Assembly (NCBI GenBank): GCA_042434945.1 | Contig: CP170191.1 | Location: forward strand, 3,224,001-3,288,000 | Direction of reading: 5' to 3' | Source: Escherichia hormaechei_A | Lineage (GTDB): Bacteria; Pseudomonadota; Gammaproteobacteria; Enterobacterales; Enterobacteriaceae | Length of the DNA: 64,000 bases | Shown here: positions 9,311 to 17,896 of the stretch, one piece after another | How positions within the stretch are numbered: position 1 is the first letter of the stretch | Layout: the number at the start of each line of letters is the position of its first letter | Made by a program: the position numbers and the translations under genes | The notes under the pieces: model-generated | Told to the model about the DNA's origin: nothing | The model's input: the letters and a program-made list of their open reading frames with translations, nothing else | Database searches by the model: none

Positions 9311-9634
9311 TTAGCCCAGTAGCCACATAAACAGTGCGCCAAACATAATGCCTACTGTCACCAGGGTGAAAACAATACTGTAGCGTAGCTTTCCGTCCAT
9401 CAATGAATGCAGCGCAATCCCCACCACTACCGCGACGGGCATCAGCGCAAGAAAGAAAGGCCAGGTGTAGATAAAGAAGAACAGCGTGTTAGAGCCATAA
9501 ATCAACATCGGCATCGCCAGCGCAAATAACCAGGAGATAAAACCGACCACGGCACCAGGCAGTGACCATGTGGTTTCTTCATCCTCAGTAAGGCTGTCGT
9601 TATTTGTTAGTGTAATGTTATGGCTATTACGCAT
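9311..9634 (-). CDS. ygbE: Inner membrane protein YgbE (DUF3561)
   Basis: This small membrane protein of 107 residues has three predicted hydrophobic helices after an acidic N-terminus (NNDSLTEDEETTW). The start is the ATG at 9632-9634 (MRNSHNITL) with an AGGA upstream; the upstream extension (MFVKVTGSN) lacks a ribosome site. It lies between cysC and ftsB on the same strand as both. Its function is not known. Confidence 0.9.
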   Translation of the reverse strand: MRNSHNITLTNNDSLTEDEETTWSLPGAVVGFISWLFALAMPMLIYGSNTLFFFIYTWPFFLALMPVAVVVGIALHSLMDGKLRYSIVFTLVTVGIMFGALFMWLLG

Positions 9635-9658
9635 ATTTGATCCTGTTACTTTGACGAA

Positions 9659-9680
9659 CACCGGGCATGGAAACCCGGTG
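9659..9680. terminator. Hairpin after cysC
   Basis: CACCGGG and CCCGGTG form a 7-bp stem with an 8-base loop, between the cysC stop and ygbE. There is no long T-run, so it may be a weak terminator or an RNA-stability hairpin at the end of the cysDNC message. Confidence 0.5.
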
Positions 9681-9685
9681 GTGTC

Positions 9686-10291
9686 TCAGGATCTGATAAT
9701 ATCGTTCTGTCTCAACAGATCTAATAATTGCTGTACCAAATTTGTTACTAATTGTTCACCATTGAGATAAATTTCTGCCGATTCAGGCGCTTCGTAAACG
9801 GAATCTATTCCCGTAAAGTAGCGCAGTTCACCGGCACGCGCTTTCTTATATAAGCCTTTTGGATCGCGGGCTTCGCAAATCGCCAGCGGCGTATCGACAA
9901 ACACTTCGATAAAGCGCCCTTCTCCTACGCGTTCACGAACCATCTGGCGTTCGGCGCGGTGTGGCGAGATAAATGCGGTCAGCACCACCAGTCCGGCTTC
10001 AACCATCAAATTCGCCACTTCACCGACGCGACGGATATTCTCTTTACGATCGGCATCGCTAAATCCGAGATCGCTGCATAATCCGTGGCGAACATTATCG
10101 CCATCCAGCAGATACGTACTGACGCCGAGTTTATGTAACGCCTCCTCCAGCGCCCCGGCGACCGTTGATTTACCGGACCCGGAGAGGCCGGTAAACCACA
10201 GCACTACACCACGATGACCGTGGTGTAGCTCGCGTTGTTGCACAGTGACCGGATGGCTATGCCAGACGACGTTTTCGTCATGCAGCGCCAT
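9686..10291 (-). CDS. cysC: Adenylylsulfate kinase CysC
   Basis: This 201-residue kinase phosphorylates APS to PAPS in sulfate assimilation. The P-loop GLSGSGKST lies near residue 35, and the DGDNVRHGLCSDLGFSD motif binds APS. The start shares one base with the cysN stop (ATG/TAA overlap). It is the last gene of the cysG-cysD-cysN-cysC transcript in this arrangement. Confidence 0.98.
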   Translation of the reverse strand: MALHDENVVWHSHPVTVQQRELHHGHRGVVLWFTGLSGSGKSTVAGALEEALHKLGVSTYLLDGDNVRHGLCSDLGFSDADRKENIRRVGEVANLMVEAGLVVLTAFISPHRAERQMVRERVGEGRFIEVFVDTPLAICEARDPKGLYKKARAGELRYFTGIDSVYEAPESAEIYLNGEQLVTNLVQQLLDLLRQNDIIRS

Positions 10292-11718
10292 TATTTATCC
10301 CCCAGCAAATCGCGCGCGCCCCAGTGTGGAAAGTGGCGGCGAACCAGGGCATTCAATTCCAGTTCGAATGCACTAAATTCAGATGGCGCAGCAGTTGCCT
10401 GGCTAACTGGCTCATGCACCATACCGGCACCTACGGTCACATTGCTCAGGCGATCGATAAAAATCAGCCCACCGGTAACCGGGTTTTGCTGATAACGATC
10501 TAACACCAGTGGCTCGTCAAAAGTGAGATCCACCAGGCCGATGCCGTTCAGCGGCAGGTTTTCAACTTCGCGTTGGGTAAGGTTATTAATATCAACCTGA
10601 TAACGAATGCCATCAACACGAGCACGCGTCTTCTTACCGGCAATTTTGATGTCATAACTCTGGCCCGGGGAAAGCGGCTGTTCCGCCATCCATACCACAT
10701 CCACCGACGCGCTCTGCACAGCTGGTAACGCTTCGTCTGCCGCCAGCAGCAGATCGCCACGGCTGATGTCGATCTCATCCGTCAGCACCAGGGTGATCGC
10801 TTCTCCGGCAAAGGCTTCTTCGCGATCGCCATCAAAAGTCACGATCCGGGCGACGTTTGATTCCACACCAGAGGGCAGCACTTTGACTCGTTGCCCGACT
10901 TCTACGCGACCGGATGCCAGCGTTCCGGCGTAACCACGAAAATCGAGATTCGGGCGATTAACGTACTGCACCGGGAAGCGCATTGGCTGAGCATCCACCA
11001 CTCGCTGGATCTCCACGGTTTCCAGCACTTCGAGCAGTGTTGGACCGCTGTACCACGCCATACTTTCACTTTGCGAAGCCACGTTGTCGCCTTCCAGTGC
11101 AGAGAGCGGCACAAAGCGGATATCCAGATTACCCGGCAGCTGCCCGGCAAAGGTCAGATAATCTTCACGAATACGGGTGAACGTCTTTTCACTGTAATCC
11201 ACCAGATCCATTTTGTTGATCGCCACGACCAGATGTTTGATCCCCAACAGTGTGGAGATAAAACTGTGACGACGGGTTTGATCGAGCACGCCTTTACGGG
11301 CATCGATCAGTAAGATCGCCAGTTCACATGTCGATGCGCCAGTCGCCATATTGCGGGTGTACTGCTCGTGCCCTGGGGTGTCGGCGATAATAAATTTACG
11401 CTTCTCGGTAGAGAAATAGCGGTAAGCCACGTCAATGGTGATGCCCTGTTCGCGCTCAGCTTGCAGGCCGTCCACCAGCAGTGCCAGATCCAGCTTTTCG
11501 CCCTGGGTGCCGTGACGTTTACTGTCGTTATGCAGCGATGAGAGCTGATCTTCGTAGATTTGGCGGGTATCGTGCAGCAGGCGACCAATCAGGGTACTTT
11601 TGCCGTCATCGACGCTACCACAGGTCAGAAAACGCAGCAGGCTTTTATGTTGTTGCGCAATCATCCAGGCTTCGACGCCGCCTTCATTGGCGATTTGTTG
11701 TGCAAGTGCGGTGTTCAT
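10291..11718 (-). CDS. cysN: Sulfate adenylyltransferase subunit 1 (GTPase) CysN
   Basis: This 475-residue translation-factor-like GTPase drives sulfate adenylylation with CysD. The G1 motif GSVDDGKSTLIGRLLHD is near residue 34; ITIDVAYRYFST is the switch I region, DTPGHEQYTRNM is G3 and NKMDLVD is G4. EF-Tu-like domains 2 and 3 follow. It starts two bases after cysD and overlaps cysC by one base. It belongs to the CysB regulon in E. coli. Confidence 0.98.
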   Translation of the reverse strand: MNTALAQQIANEGGVEAWMIAQQHKSLLRFLTCGSVDDGKSTLIGRLLHDTRQIYEDQLSSLHNDSKRHGTQGEKLDLALLVDGLQAEREQGITIDVAYRYFSTEKRKFIIADTPGHEQYTRNMATGASTCELAILLIDARKGVLDQTRRHSFISTLLGIKHLVVAINKMDLVDYSEKTFTRIREDYLTFAGQLPGNLDIRFVPLSALEGDNVASQSESMAWYSGPTLLEVLETVEIQRVVDAQPMRFPVQYVNRPNLDFRGYAGTLASGRVEVGQRVKVLPSGVESNVARIVTFDGDREEAFAGEAITLVLTDEIDISRGDLLLAADEALPAVQSASVDVVWMAEQPLSPGQSYDIKIAGKKTRARVDGIRYQVDINNLTQREVENLPLNGIGLVDLTFDEPLVLDRYQQNPVTGGLIFIDRLSNVTVGAGMVHEPVSQATAAPSEFSAFELELNALVRRHFPHWGARDLLGDK

Positions 11719-11719
11719 C

Positions 11720-12628
11720 TTAAAAATACCCCTGACGTTTTTTCAGCTCCATAGACCCCGCCTGGTCGCGGTCAATCACGCGGCCCTGACGTTCACTGGT
11801 GGTAGAAACCAGCATCTCTTCGATGATCTCCGGTAGTGTTTGTGCATTTGACTCCACCGCACCGGTCAGCGGCCAGCAGCCCAGCGTACGGAAACGCACC
11901 ATCCGTTTTTTAATCACTTCGCCCGGTTGCAGGTCGATACGGTTGTCATCAATCATCATCAACATACCGTCGCGTTCCAGAACCGGACGTTCCGCAGCGA
12001 GATACAGCGGCACAATGTCGATATTTTCCAGCCAGATGTATTGCCAGATATCCTGCTCGGTCCAGTTAGAGAGCGGGAAGACGCGGATGCTTTCGCCTTT
12101 GTTAATTTGCCCGTTGTAGTTGTGCCACAGCTCTGGGCGCTGATTTTTCGGATCCCAGCGATGGAAGCGGTCACGGAAAGAGTAGATTCGCTCTTTAGCG
12201 CGGGATTTCTCTTCGTCACGGCGCGCACCACCGAAGGCGGCATCAAAACCGTATTTGTTCAGCGCCTGTTTCAGGCCTTCAGTTTTCATAATATCGGTAT
12301 GTTTCGCGCTGCCGTGCACGAATGGATTAATCCCCATCGCCACGCCTTCCGGGTTTTTATGCACCAGCAGCTCGCAGCCGTAGGCTTTCGCCGTACGATC
12401 GCGGAACTCATACATCTCGCGGAATTTCCAGCCGGTATCGACATGCAGCAACGGGAAAGGCAGCGTACCTGGATAAAACGCCTTGCGCGCCAGATGCAGC
12501 ATGACGCTGGAATCTTTACCGATAGAGTAGAGCATCACCGGATTTGAGAATTCTGCCGCCACCTCGCGAATAATGTGGATGCTTTCCGCCTCCAGTTGCC
12601 GCAGGTGAGTAAGTCGTATTTGATCCAT
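11720..12628 (-). CDS. cysD: Sulfate adenylyltransferase subunit 2 CysD
   Basis: This is the 302-residue catalytic subunit of ATP sulfurylase. The PP-loop motif SIGKDSSVMLHLARKAF is near residue 37; GGARRDEEKSRAKERI and GCWPLTGA are family signatures. It lies nine bases downstream of the cysG-like gene, whereas in E. coli K-12 cysD has its own promoter next to iap. It is therefore probably expressed from the promoter upstream of cysG here. The reading matches the E. coli protein in length and sequence. Confidence 0.98.
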   Translation of the reverse strand: MDQIRLTHLRQLEAESIHIIREVAAEFSNPVMLYSIGKDSSVMLHLARKAFYPGTLPFPLLHVDTGWKFREMYEFRDRTAKAYGCELLVHKNPEGVAMGINPFVHGSAKHTDIMKTEGLKQALNKYGFDAAFGGARRDEEKSRAKERIYSFRDRFHRWDPKNQRPELWHNYNGQINKGESIRVFPLSNWTEQDIWQYIWLENIDIVPLYLAAERPVLERDGMLMMIDDNRIDLQPGEVIKKRMVRFRTLGCWPLTGAVESNAQTLPEIIEEMLVSTTSERQGRVIDRDQAGSMELKKRQGYF

Positions 12629-12637
12629 AACCGTTCC

Positions 12638-13996
12638 TTAAGCCAAATTTATAACAGAAGCGCCAAAGCCTTCTGTGTCGGTTGTGTGTTGGAACCAGGC
12701 GAGCGTGCTGTGCAGCTGCACCACTTCTCCCACCACGATCAGGGCGGGCATTGGGGCGTCTTTCGCCAGGGTTGCAAGGTCTTGTAAGGTGCCGATGGCG
12801 ACATGCTGATCGACGCGTGTCCCGCGGGAGATCACCGCTACCGGCGTCGTCGCATCGCGACCGTGCTGAATAAGCTGTTCGCTGATGTCAGCCGCTTTCA
12901 TCGTGCCCATATAAATCGCCAGCGTTTGTCGGCTCTGGGCGAGATGCGACCAGTCAAACGGCGTGCTGTCGGCTTTATAGTGCCCGGTCACAAAGGTCAC
13001 GCTCTGGGCGTAATCGCGATGGGTCAGCGGAATACCGGCGTAGGCCGTGACCGCAGACGCCGCCGTAATGCCGGGAACCACCTGGAACGGGACGCCCGCT
13101 TCAGCTGCCGCCTGCAACTCCTCGCCACCACGACCGAAGATAAACGGGTCGCCCCCTTTCAGGCGCACCACGGTCTTGCCCGCTTTCGCGGCGGCAATCA
13201 GCATCTGGTTGGTGTCGTGCTGGGGCACGGAGTGCTCGCCGGCACGTTTGCCGACGCAAATTTGCTCCGCGTCACGGCGGATCAGCTCGCGAATACCGTC
13301 GGTGACCAGGTGGTCATAGAACACGACATCCGCATCCTGAAGAACCTGGAGGCCACGCAGCGTGAGCAGCCCGGCATCGCCCGGCCCGGCGCCCACCAGA
13401 ATGATCTCCCCGCCCGTACTGCCGGGGTTATCCAGTTCGTCTTCGAGAATTTGTTGCGCTGCCGTCTCGTTACCGGCCTGCATCAGGCTGGCAAAGCGGC
13501 CGCGAAACACACGCTCCCAGAAGCGACGGCGTTCCGTCACGCTGGTCAGACGCGTTTTCAAATGGTTGCGCCAGTAGCTGGCCTTCTCCGCCATGCGTCC
13601 GAGGCTGGTCGGCAGCAGCGCTTCGATTTTTTCTCTCAGCACGCGCGCCAGCACCGGGGCGGTGCCGCCGGAGGAGATCGCTACCAGCAGCGGCGAGCGG
13701 TCGACAATCGACGGGAAGATAAATGAACATAACGGCTGGTCGTCTACCACGTTCACCAGACGGTGACGGGCCTGAGCTGCGTCGGAAATGCGGCGGTTGA
13801 GCGCCCGATCTTCGGTTGCCGCAATCACCAGCACCACGCTGTCGATCTGAGACTCTTCAAAATCCGCCTCTGCAACAATCTGCACCTGCGCCCCGGCGCG
13901 TTGCAGGAAGGCGATTTTGCGATCGGCAATTTCACCCGTCCCGACAACCAGTACCGGTCGGTCTTTTAAGGCGGCAAAAAGGGGGAGATAGTCCAC
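12638..13996 (-). CDS. cysG: Siroheme synthase (CysG-type, cys-operon copy)
   Basis: This multifunctional enzyme makes siroheme, the cofactor of CysI. The N-terminal precorrin-2 dehydrogenase/ferrochelatase domain starts with VLVVGTGEIADRK. The C-terminal uroporphyrinogen-III methyltransferase carries LVGAGPGDAGLLTL, VVRLKGGDPFIFGRGGEE and PLTHRDYAQS. It has about 452 residues from the GTG at 13996 (family N-terminus DYLPLFA); a GTG at 14020 gives 460. Compared with E. coli CysG, about 20 residues are missing between GAQVQIVAEA and FEESQID in the Rossmann domain. It is a second-type CysG, next to cysD as in Enterobacter or Citrobacter, not the nirB-linked gene of E. coli. Confidence 0.88.
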   Translation of the reverse strand: MDYLPLFAALKDRPVLVVGTGEIADRKIAFLQRAGAQVQIVAEADFEESQIDSVVLVIAATEDRALNRRISDAAQARHRLVNVVDDQPLCSFIFPSIVDRSPLLVAISSGGTAPVLARVLREKIEALLPTSLGRMAEKASYWRNHLKTRLTSVTERRRFWERVFRGRFASLMQAGNETAAQQILEDELDNPGSTGGEIILVGAGPGDAGLLTLRGLQVLQDADVVFYDHLVTDGIRELIRRDAEQICVGKRAGEHSVPQHDTNQMLIAAAKAGKTVVRLKGGDPFIFGRGGEELQAAAEAGVPFQVVPGITAASAVTAYAGIPLTHRDYAQSVTFVTGHYKADSTPFDWSHLAQSRQTLAIYMGTMKAADISEQLIQHGRDATTPVAVISRGTRVDQHVAIGTLQDLATLAKDAPMPALIVVGEVVQLHSTLAWFQHTTDTEGFGASVINLA

Positions 13997-14073
13997 AGGC
14001 AACAACTCACTAACAACCACGAATAAAGGGACTATAGGGGGCGGCTTAGATCGAATGAAATTACGAATTGGAA

Positions 14074-14087
14074 TGAGTAGTTACTCA
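14074..14087. promoter_or_regulatory. Palindrome in the cysG-iap divergent gap
   Basis: TGAGTA-GT-TACTCA is a perfect inverted repeat, flanked on both sides by GGAAT(G/A)A-type sequence. It lies in the 213-base gap between the leftward cysG operon and the rightward iap. CysB is the expected activator of the cys operon but has a poorly defined consensus, so CysB binding here is a guess from context. Confidence 0.35.
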
Positions 14088-14233
14088 ATGGAATAACGCC
14101 GTGGAAAAGCAAATATCAAAAAGTGCTTAACACGCGAAATTTCGGGCATTTAAGAGCAATTCAAATTGTGTCTACCCGATCACAGTTTCATACTATGCGG
14201 GTTAAAATTTTGCTCTGTTTTTAAGGACTCACT

Positions 14234-15277
14234 ATGTTTTCCGCAATGCGCCACCGATTCGTTGCCCTGGCGCTCGGCGTTTGCTTTATCCTTCCGGCTC
14301 AGGCAAAAAATCAATCTTACGGTGAAATAGCCAGTATGCAGGCGCGGCATATTGCGACGGTCTTTCCGGGCCGTATGACCGGAACCCCAGCCGAGATGCT
14401 CTCGGCAGACTATATCCGTCAGCAATTTGCGGAAATGGGCTATGAGAGCGACATTCGCGCTTTCCATAGCCGCTACATCTATACCACACGCAATAAAACG
14501 CAGAACTGGCATAACGTAACCGGCAGCACGGTCATTGCGGCGCACGAAGGAAAGGCGGCTGAGCAGATTATTATTATGGCGCACCTTGATACCTACACGC
14601 CGTTGAGCGACGCCGATGTCGATAATAACCTCGGCGGGCTGACGCTTCAGGGGCTGGATGACAATGCGGCGGGTCTGGGCGTGATGCTTGAGCTGGCCGA
14701 ACGCCTGAAGAATATTCCGACGAAATACAGCATTCGCTTTGTTGCGACCAGCGGCGAAGAAGAAGGAAAACTCGGCGCTGAGAATCTCCTTAAGCGCATG
14801 AGCGCTGAGGAGAAGAAGAATACGTTGCTGGTGATTAACCTCGATAATCTGATCGTGGGGGATAAGCTCTATTTTAATAGCGGACAGAGCACGCCGAGCA
14901 GCGTACGTAAACTCACCCGCGACCGGGCGCTGGCGCTTGCCCGCACGCATGGCGTCTATGCCGCGACAAATCCGGGCGGTAACCCGCATTATCCTAAAGG
15001 CACAGGCTGCTGTAATGACGGTGAAGTGTTTGATAAGGCGGGCATTCCGGTGCTGTACGTCGAGGCGACGAACTGGGCGCTGGGCAAAAAAGATGGCTAT
15101 CAGCAGCGCAGCAAATCGAAAGCCTTTCCGGACGGGACCAGCTGGCATGATGTGCGGCTGGATAATCAGCAGCACATTGATAAAGCGCTGCCGCAGCGGA
15201 TTGAGCACCGCAGCCGGGATGTCGTGAAAGTGATGCTGCCGCTGGTGAAGGAGCTGGCGAAAGCGGGGAAAGCCTGA
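14234..15277 (+). CDS. iap: Alkaline phosphatase isozyme conversion aminopeptidase Iap
   Basis: This periplasmic M28-family zinc aminopeptidase in E. coli trims N-terminal Arg from alkaline phosphatase. It has 347 residues. The signal peptide (residues 1-24) ends in PAQA. Metal-binding motifs are MAHLDTYTPL, LDDNAAGLGVMLELAE and SGEEEGKLGAENL, with CCNDGEVFDKAG later. It is diverged from the E. coli K-12 protein and more GC-rich, in line with the surrounding block. In E. coli a CRISPR-cas locus follows; here only a REP pair separates it from cysH. Confidence 0.93.
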   Translation: MFSAMRHRFVALALGVCFILPAQAKNQSYGEIASMQARHIATVFPGRMTGTPAEMLSADYIRQQFAEMGYESDIRAFHSRYIYTTRNKTQNWHNVTGSTVIAAHEGKAAEQIIIMAHLDTYTPLSDADVDNNLGGLTLQGLDDNAAGLGVMLELAERLKNIPTKYSIRFVATSGEEEGKLGAENLLKRMSAEEKKNTLLVINLDNLIVGDKLYFNSGQSTPSSVRKLTRDRALALARTHGVYAATNPGGNPHYPKGTGCCNDGEVFDKAGIPVLYVEATNWALGKKDGYQQRSKSKAFPDGTSWHDVRLDNQQHIDKALPQRIEHRSRDVVKVMLPLVKELAKAGKA

Positions 15278-15286
15278 TGTCGTTAA

Positions 15287-15363
15287 GCCCGGTGGCGGCT
15301 ACGCCTTACCGGGCCTACGTTTCGTGCCGTTGTAGACCCGGTAAGGCGTAGCCGCCACCGGGC
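15287..15363. repeat. Inverted pair of REP elements (cccggtggcg type)
   Basis: Two copies of a palindromic unit of about 32 bases (CCCGGTGGCGGCTACGCCTT and its reverse complement) face each other between iap and cysH. This REP type is typical of Enterobacter-like genomes and recurs at 40716, 46294 and 55609. It occupies the place of CRISPR-cas in E. coli. It may also serve as a terminator for iap and cysH. Confidence 0.85.
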
Positions 15364-15372
15364 GAAAAAACA

Positions 15373-16107
15373 TTACCCTTCGTGCAGCCCGCACTCGCGC
15401 TTCAGCCCAAAGAAACGCGTTTCTTCTTCCGCCATGCCGGGTTCCCATTTACGGGTTGTATGGGTATCGCCCACCGATAAATATCCTTCATCCCATAATG
15501 GGTGATATTTCAGGCCATGTTTTTGCAGGTACTGATAAATAGTTCGGTTATCCCAGTCGATAATCGGCAGCACTTTAAATACGCCACGCTGAATTGCCAG
15601 CACCGGTAAATTGGCGCGACTGCCGGATTGTTCACGGCGCAGGCCAGCAAACCAGGTTTGCGCATTCAGTTCTTTCAGAGCCCGGTTCATCGGTTCGACT
15701 TTGTTGATGTCATTGTACTTTTCAATGCCTTCAACGCCCTGCTCCCACAGTTTTCCGTAGCGTGCTTCCTGCCAGGCTGCGCTTTCGGTAGCACGGTACA
15801 CTTTCAGGTTGAGCTTGAGTTTGTCCGTTAACTCGTCAATAAAGCGGTAGGTTTCCGGAAACAGATAACCGGTATCGGTGAGGATCACTGGAATATCCGG
15901 CCGAATCTGATTCACCAGATGCAGGCTCACCGCCGCCTGAATGCCGAAGCTGGAAGAAAGCACATATTCACCGGGCAGATTATCCAGCGCCCAGGCTACG
16001 CGGCCTTCAGCGTCCAGTTTTTCCAGTTGGGCGTTAGTTTCCGCCAGCGCCAGAATGCGATCTACCTTCGGCAGTTCGTTCAGGGCGTTTAGATCGAGTT
16101 TGGACAT
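15373..16107 (-). CDS. cysH: Phosphoadenylylsulfate reductase CysH
   Basis: This 244-residue thioredoxin-dependent enzyme reduces PAPS to sulfite. It has the PP-loop-like region [18 protein letters not shown], the motif [16 protein letters not shown] and the catalytic Cys in the C-terminal KRECGLH. The start is the ATG at 16105-16107 (MSKLDLNAL), preceded by GAGGAA; the open frame upstream runs through a REP element and is not coding. It is the last gene of cysJIH, 76 bases after cysI. Confidence 0.97.
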
Positions 16108-16123
16108 AGATTCCTCACTGTTT

Positions 16124-16170
16124 GCCTTGCCTGATGCGACGCTCACGCGTCTTCTTATCAGGCCTACAAG
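16124..16170. repeat. REP element between cysI and cysH (E. coli type)
   Basis: GCCTGATGCGACGCTCACGC, then CTTATCAGGCCTAC, form the palindromic E. coli REP/PU unit. It sits in the intercistronic gap of cysJIH, where such elements stabilise the upstream message. Its sequence type differs from the REP pair only 0.8 kb away at 15287. Confidence 0.8.
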
Positions 16171-16183
16171 ACCGGGCTGATGG

Positions 16184-17896
16184 TTAATCCCACAAATCGC
16201 GCGCCGGATCGAGCACCGGGCGAATGATGCCCGCACGCACCGTAAAGTCGCCGAAGCCTTCACCCGCTTCGCGCTCTTTCGCCCAGCGCCCTATCAGTTC
16301 ATCAAGCGACGCCAGGATTTCCGGCTCGGTGATGTTTTCTTTATACATCCGAGGGATACGTGTCCCAATGCGGTTGCCGCCAAGATGCAGGTTGTAGCGA
16401 CCCGGCGCTTTACCCACCAGGCCCACTTCCGCCAGCATCGCGCGACCACAACCGTTCGGGCAGCCTGTTACACGCATCACGATATGCTCATCGCTGACAC
16501 CATGTTTCGCCATTAAATTATCGATGTTGTCGATAAAAGACGGCAGGAAACGCTCCGCTTCCGCCATCGCCAGCGGGCAAGTCGGGAATGACACGCAGGC
16601 CATTGAGTTTTCACGCTGCGGCGTGACGGCATTCATTAACCCGCTCTCTTTGGCGATCTTCTCGATCTTCGCTTTCTCGCTTTCCGGTACACCGGCGATG
16701 ATCAGATTCTGGTTCGCCGTAATGCGGAAATCGCCTTTGTGGATCTTCGCGATCTCCAGCAGGCCGGTTTTCAGCGGACGCGCCGGATAATCAAGGATGC
16801 GACCATTTTCGATAAACAGCGTCAGGTGCCAGTTATCATCAATGCCCTTAACCCAGCCAATACGATCGCCTCGTCCGGTGAACTCATATGGACGGATCGG
16901 TTCAAATTTGATCCCCGCGCGACGCTCCACTTCCGCTTTAAACGTCTCAACCCCCACGCGCTCCAGCGTGTATTTGGTTTTGGCATTTTTACGATCGGTT
17001 CGGTTACCCCAGTCACGCTGAGTTGTCACGACGGCTTCGGCCACCGCCAGCGTATGCCCCAGCGGCAGATAGCCAAACTCACTCGCGGTGCGGGCGTAGG
17101 TTTTCTTGTTGCCGTGTTCGATGGAAAGCCCACCGCCCACCAACAGGTTAAAGCCCACCAGCTTGCCGTTTTCGGCGATCGCCACGAAGTTCATGTCGTT
17201 GGCGTGCAGATCGATATCGTTCTGTGGCGGGATCACTACCGTGGTTTTGAATTTACGCGGCAGGTAGGTCTGGCCGAGGATCGGTTCTTCATCAGTAGTG
17301 GCGACTTTTTCCTGGTCGAGCCAGATCTCCGCATACGCGCGGGTACGCGGCAGCAGATGCTCAGAAATCTTCTTCGCCCACTCGTACGCTTCCGCGTGTA
17401 GCTGCGACTCGTAAGGGTTCGAGGTGCAGAGTACGTTACGGTTCATGTCGTTAGCGGTCGCCAGCGCATCAAGACCAACCGAGTGCAGCATCTGGTGCAC
17501 CGGTTTGACGTTCTTTTTCAGAATGCCGTGGAACTGAAACGTCTGGCGGTTGGTCAGGCGAATGCTGCCATAGATGGTGTTTTCACCGGCAAATTTGTCT
17601 ATCGCCTGCCACTGTTTAGTGGTAATCACCCCACCCGGCAGACGGCAGCGCAACAGCATCGCGTGGCGCGGCTCCAGCTTCTGTTCAGCACGTTCGGCGC
17701 GGATGTCGCGGTCATCCTGCTGATACATGCCGTGGAAGCGGATCAGCAGGAAGTTGTCGCCCTTAAAGCCGCCGGTCAGACCGTCGTTTAAATCTTCCGC
17801 AATGGTGCCGCGCAGGTAGTTGCTTTCAAGCTTCATGCGCTCGGCGTCTGTCAGTTTTCCTTCGACCACTAAAGGCCCTGGATGTTTTTCGCTCAT
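16184..17896 (-). CDS. cysI: Sulfite reductase (NADPH) hemoprotein beta-component CysI
   Basis: This 570-residue hemoprotein reduces sulfite to sulfide with six electrons from CysJ. The two cysteine pairs that hold the 4Fe-4S cluster and siroheme are in [10 protein letters not shown] and [10 protein letters not shown]. Siroheme- and substrate-binding regions include [11 protein letters not shown] and [11 protein letters not shown]. The start shares one base with the cysJ stop. Its cofactor depends on the CysG-type enzyme encoded 2 kb to the left. Confidence 0.98.

Noticed and set aside
9105..9326. Open frame of 73 codons between ftsB and ygbE
   Set aside because: It covers only the promoter gap and overlaps both neighbours; no ribosome site or homologous pattern was seen.
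12803..13726. Open frame of 307 codons on the + strand inside cysG
   Set aside because: It is antisense to a clear CysG protein, has Arg/His-rich composition and no ribosome site.
14180..15208. Open frame of 342 codons on the - strand opposite iap
   Set aside because: Iap has a signal peptide and full M28 motifs on the + strand; the reverse frame shows no family features.
16108..16263. N-terminal extension of cysH by 52 codons
   Set aside because: It covers a REP element and the end of cysI; the ATG at 16107 has a good ribosome site and the known N-terminus.
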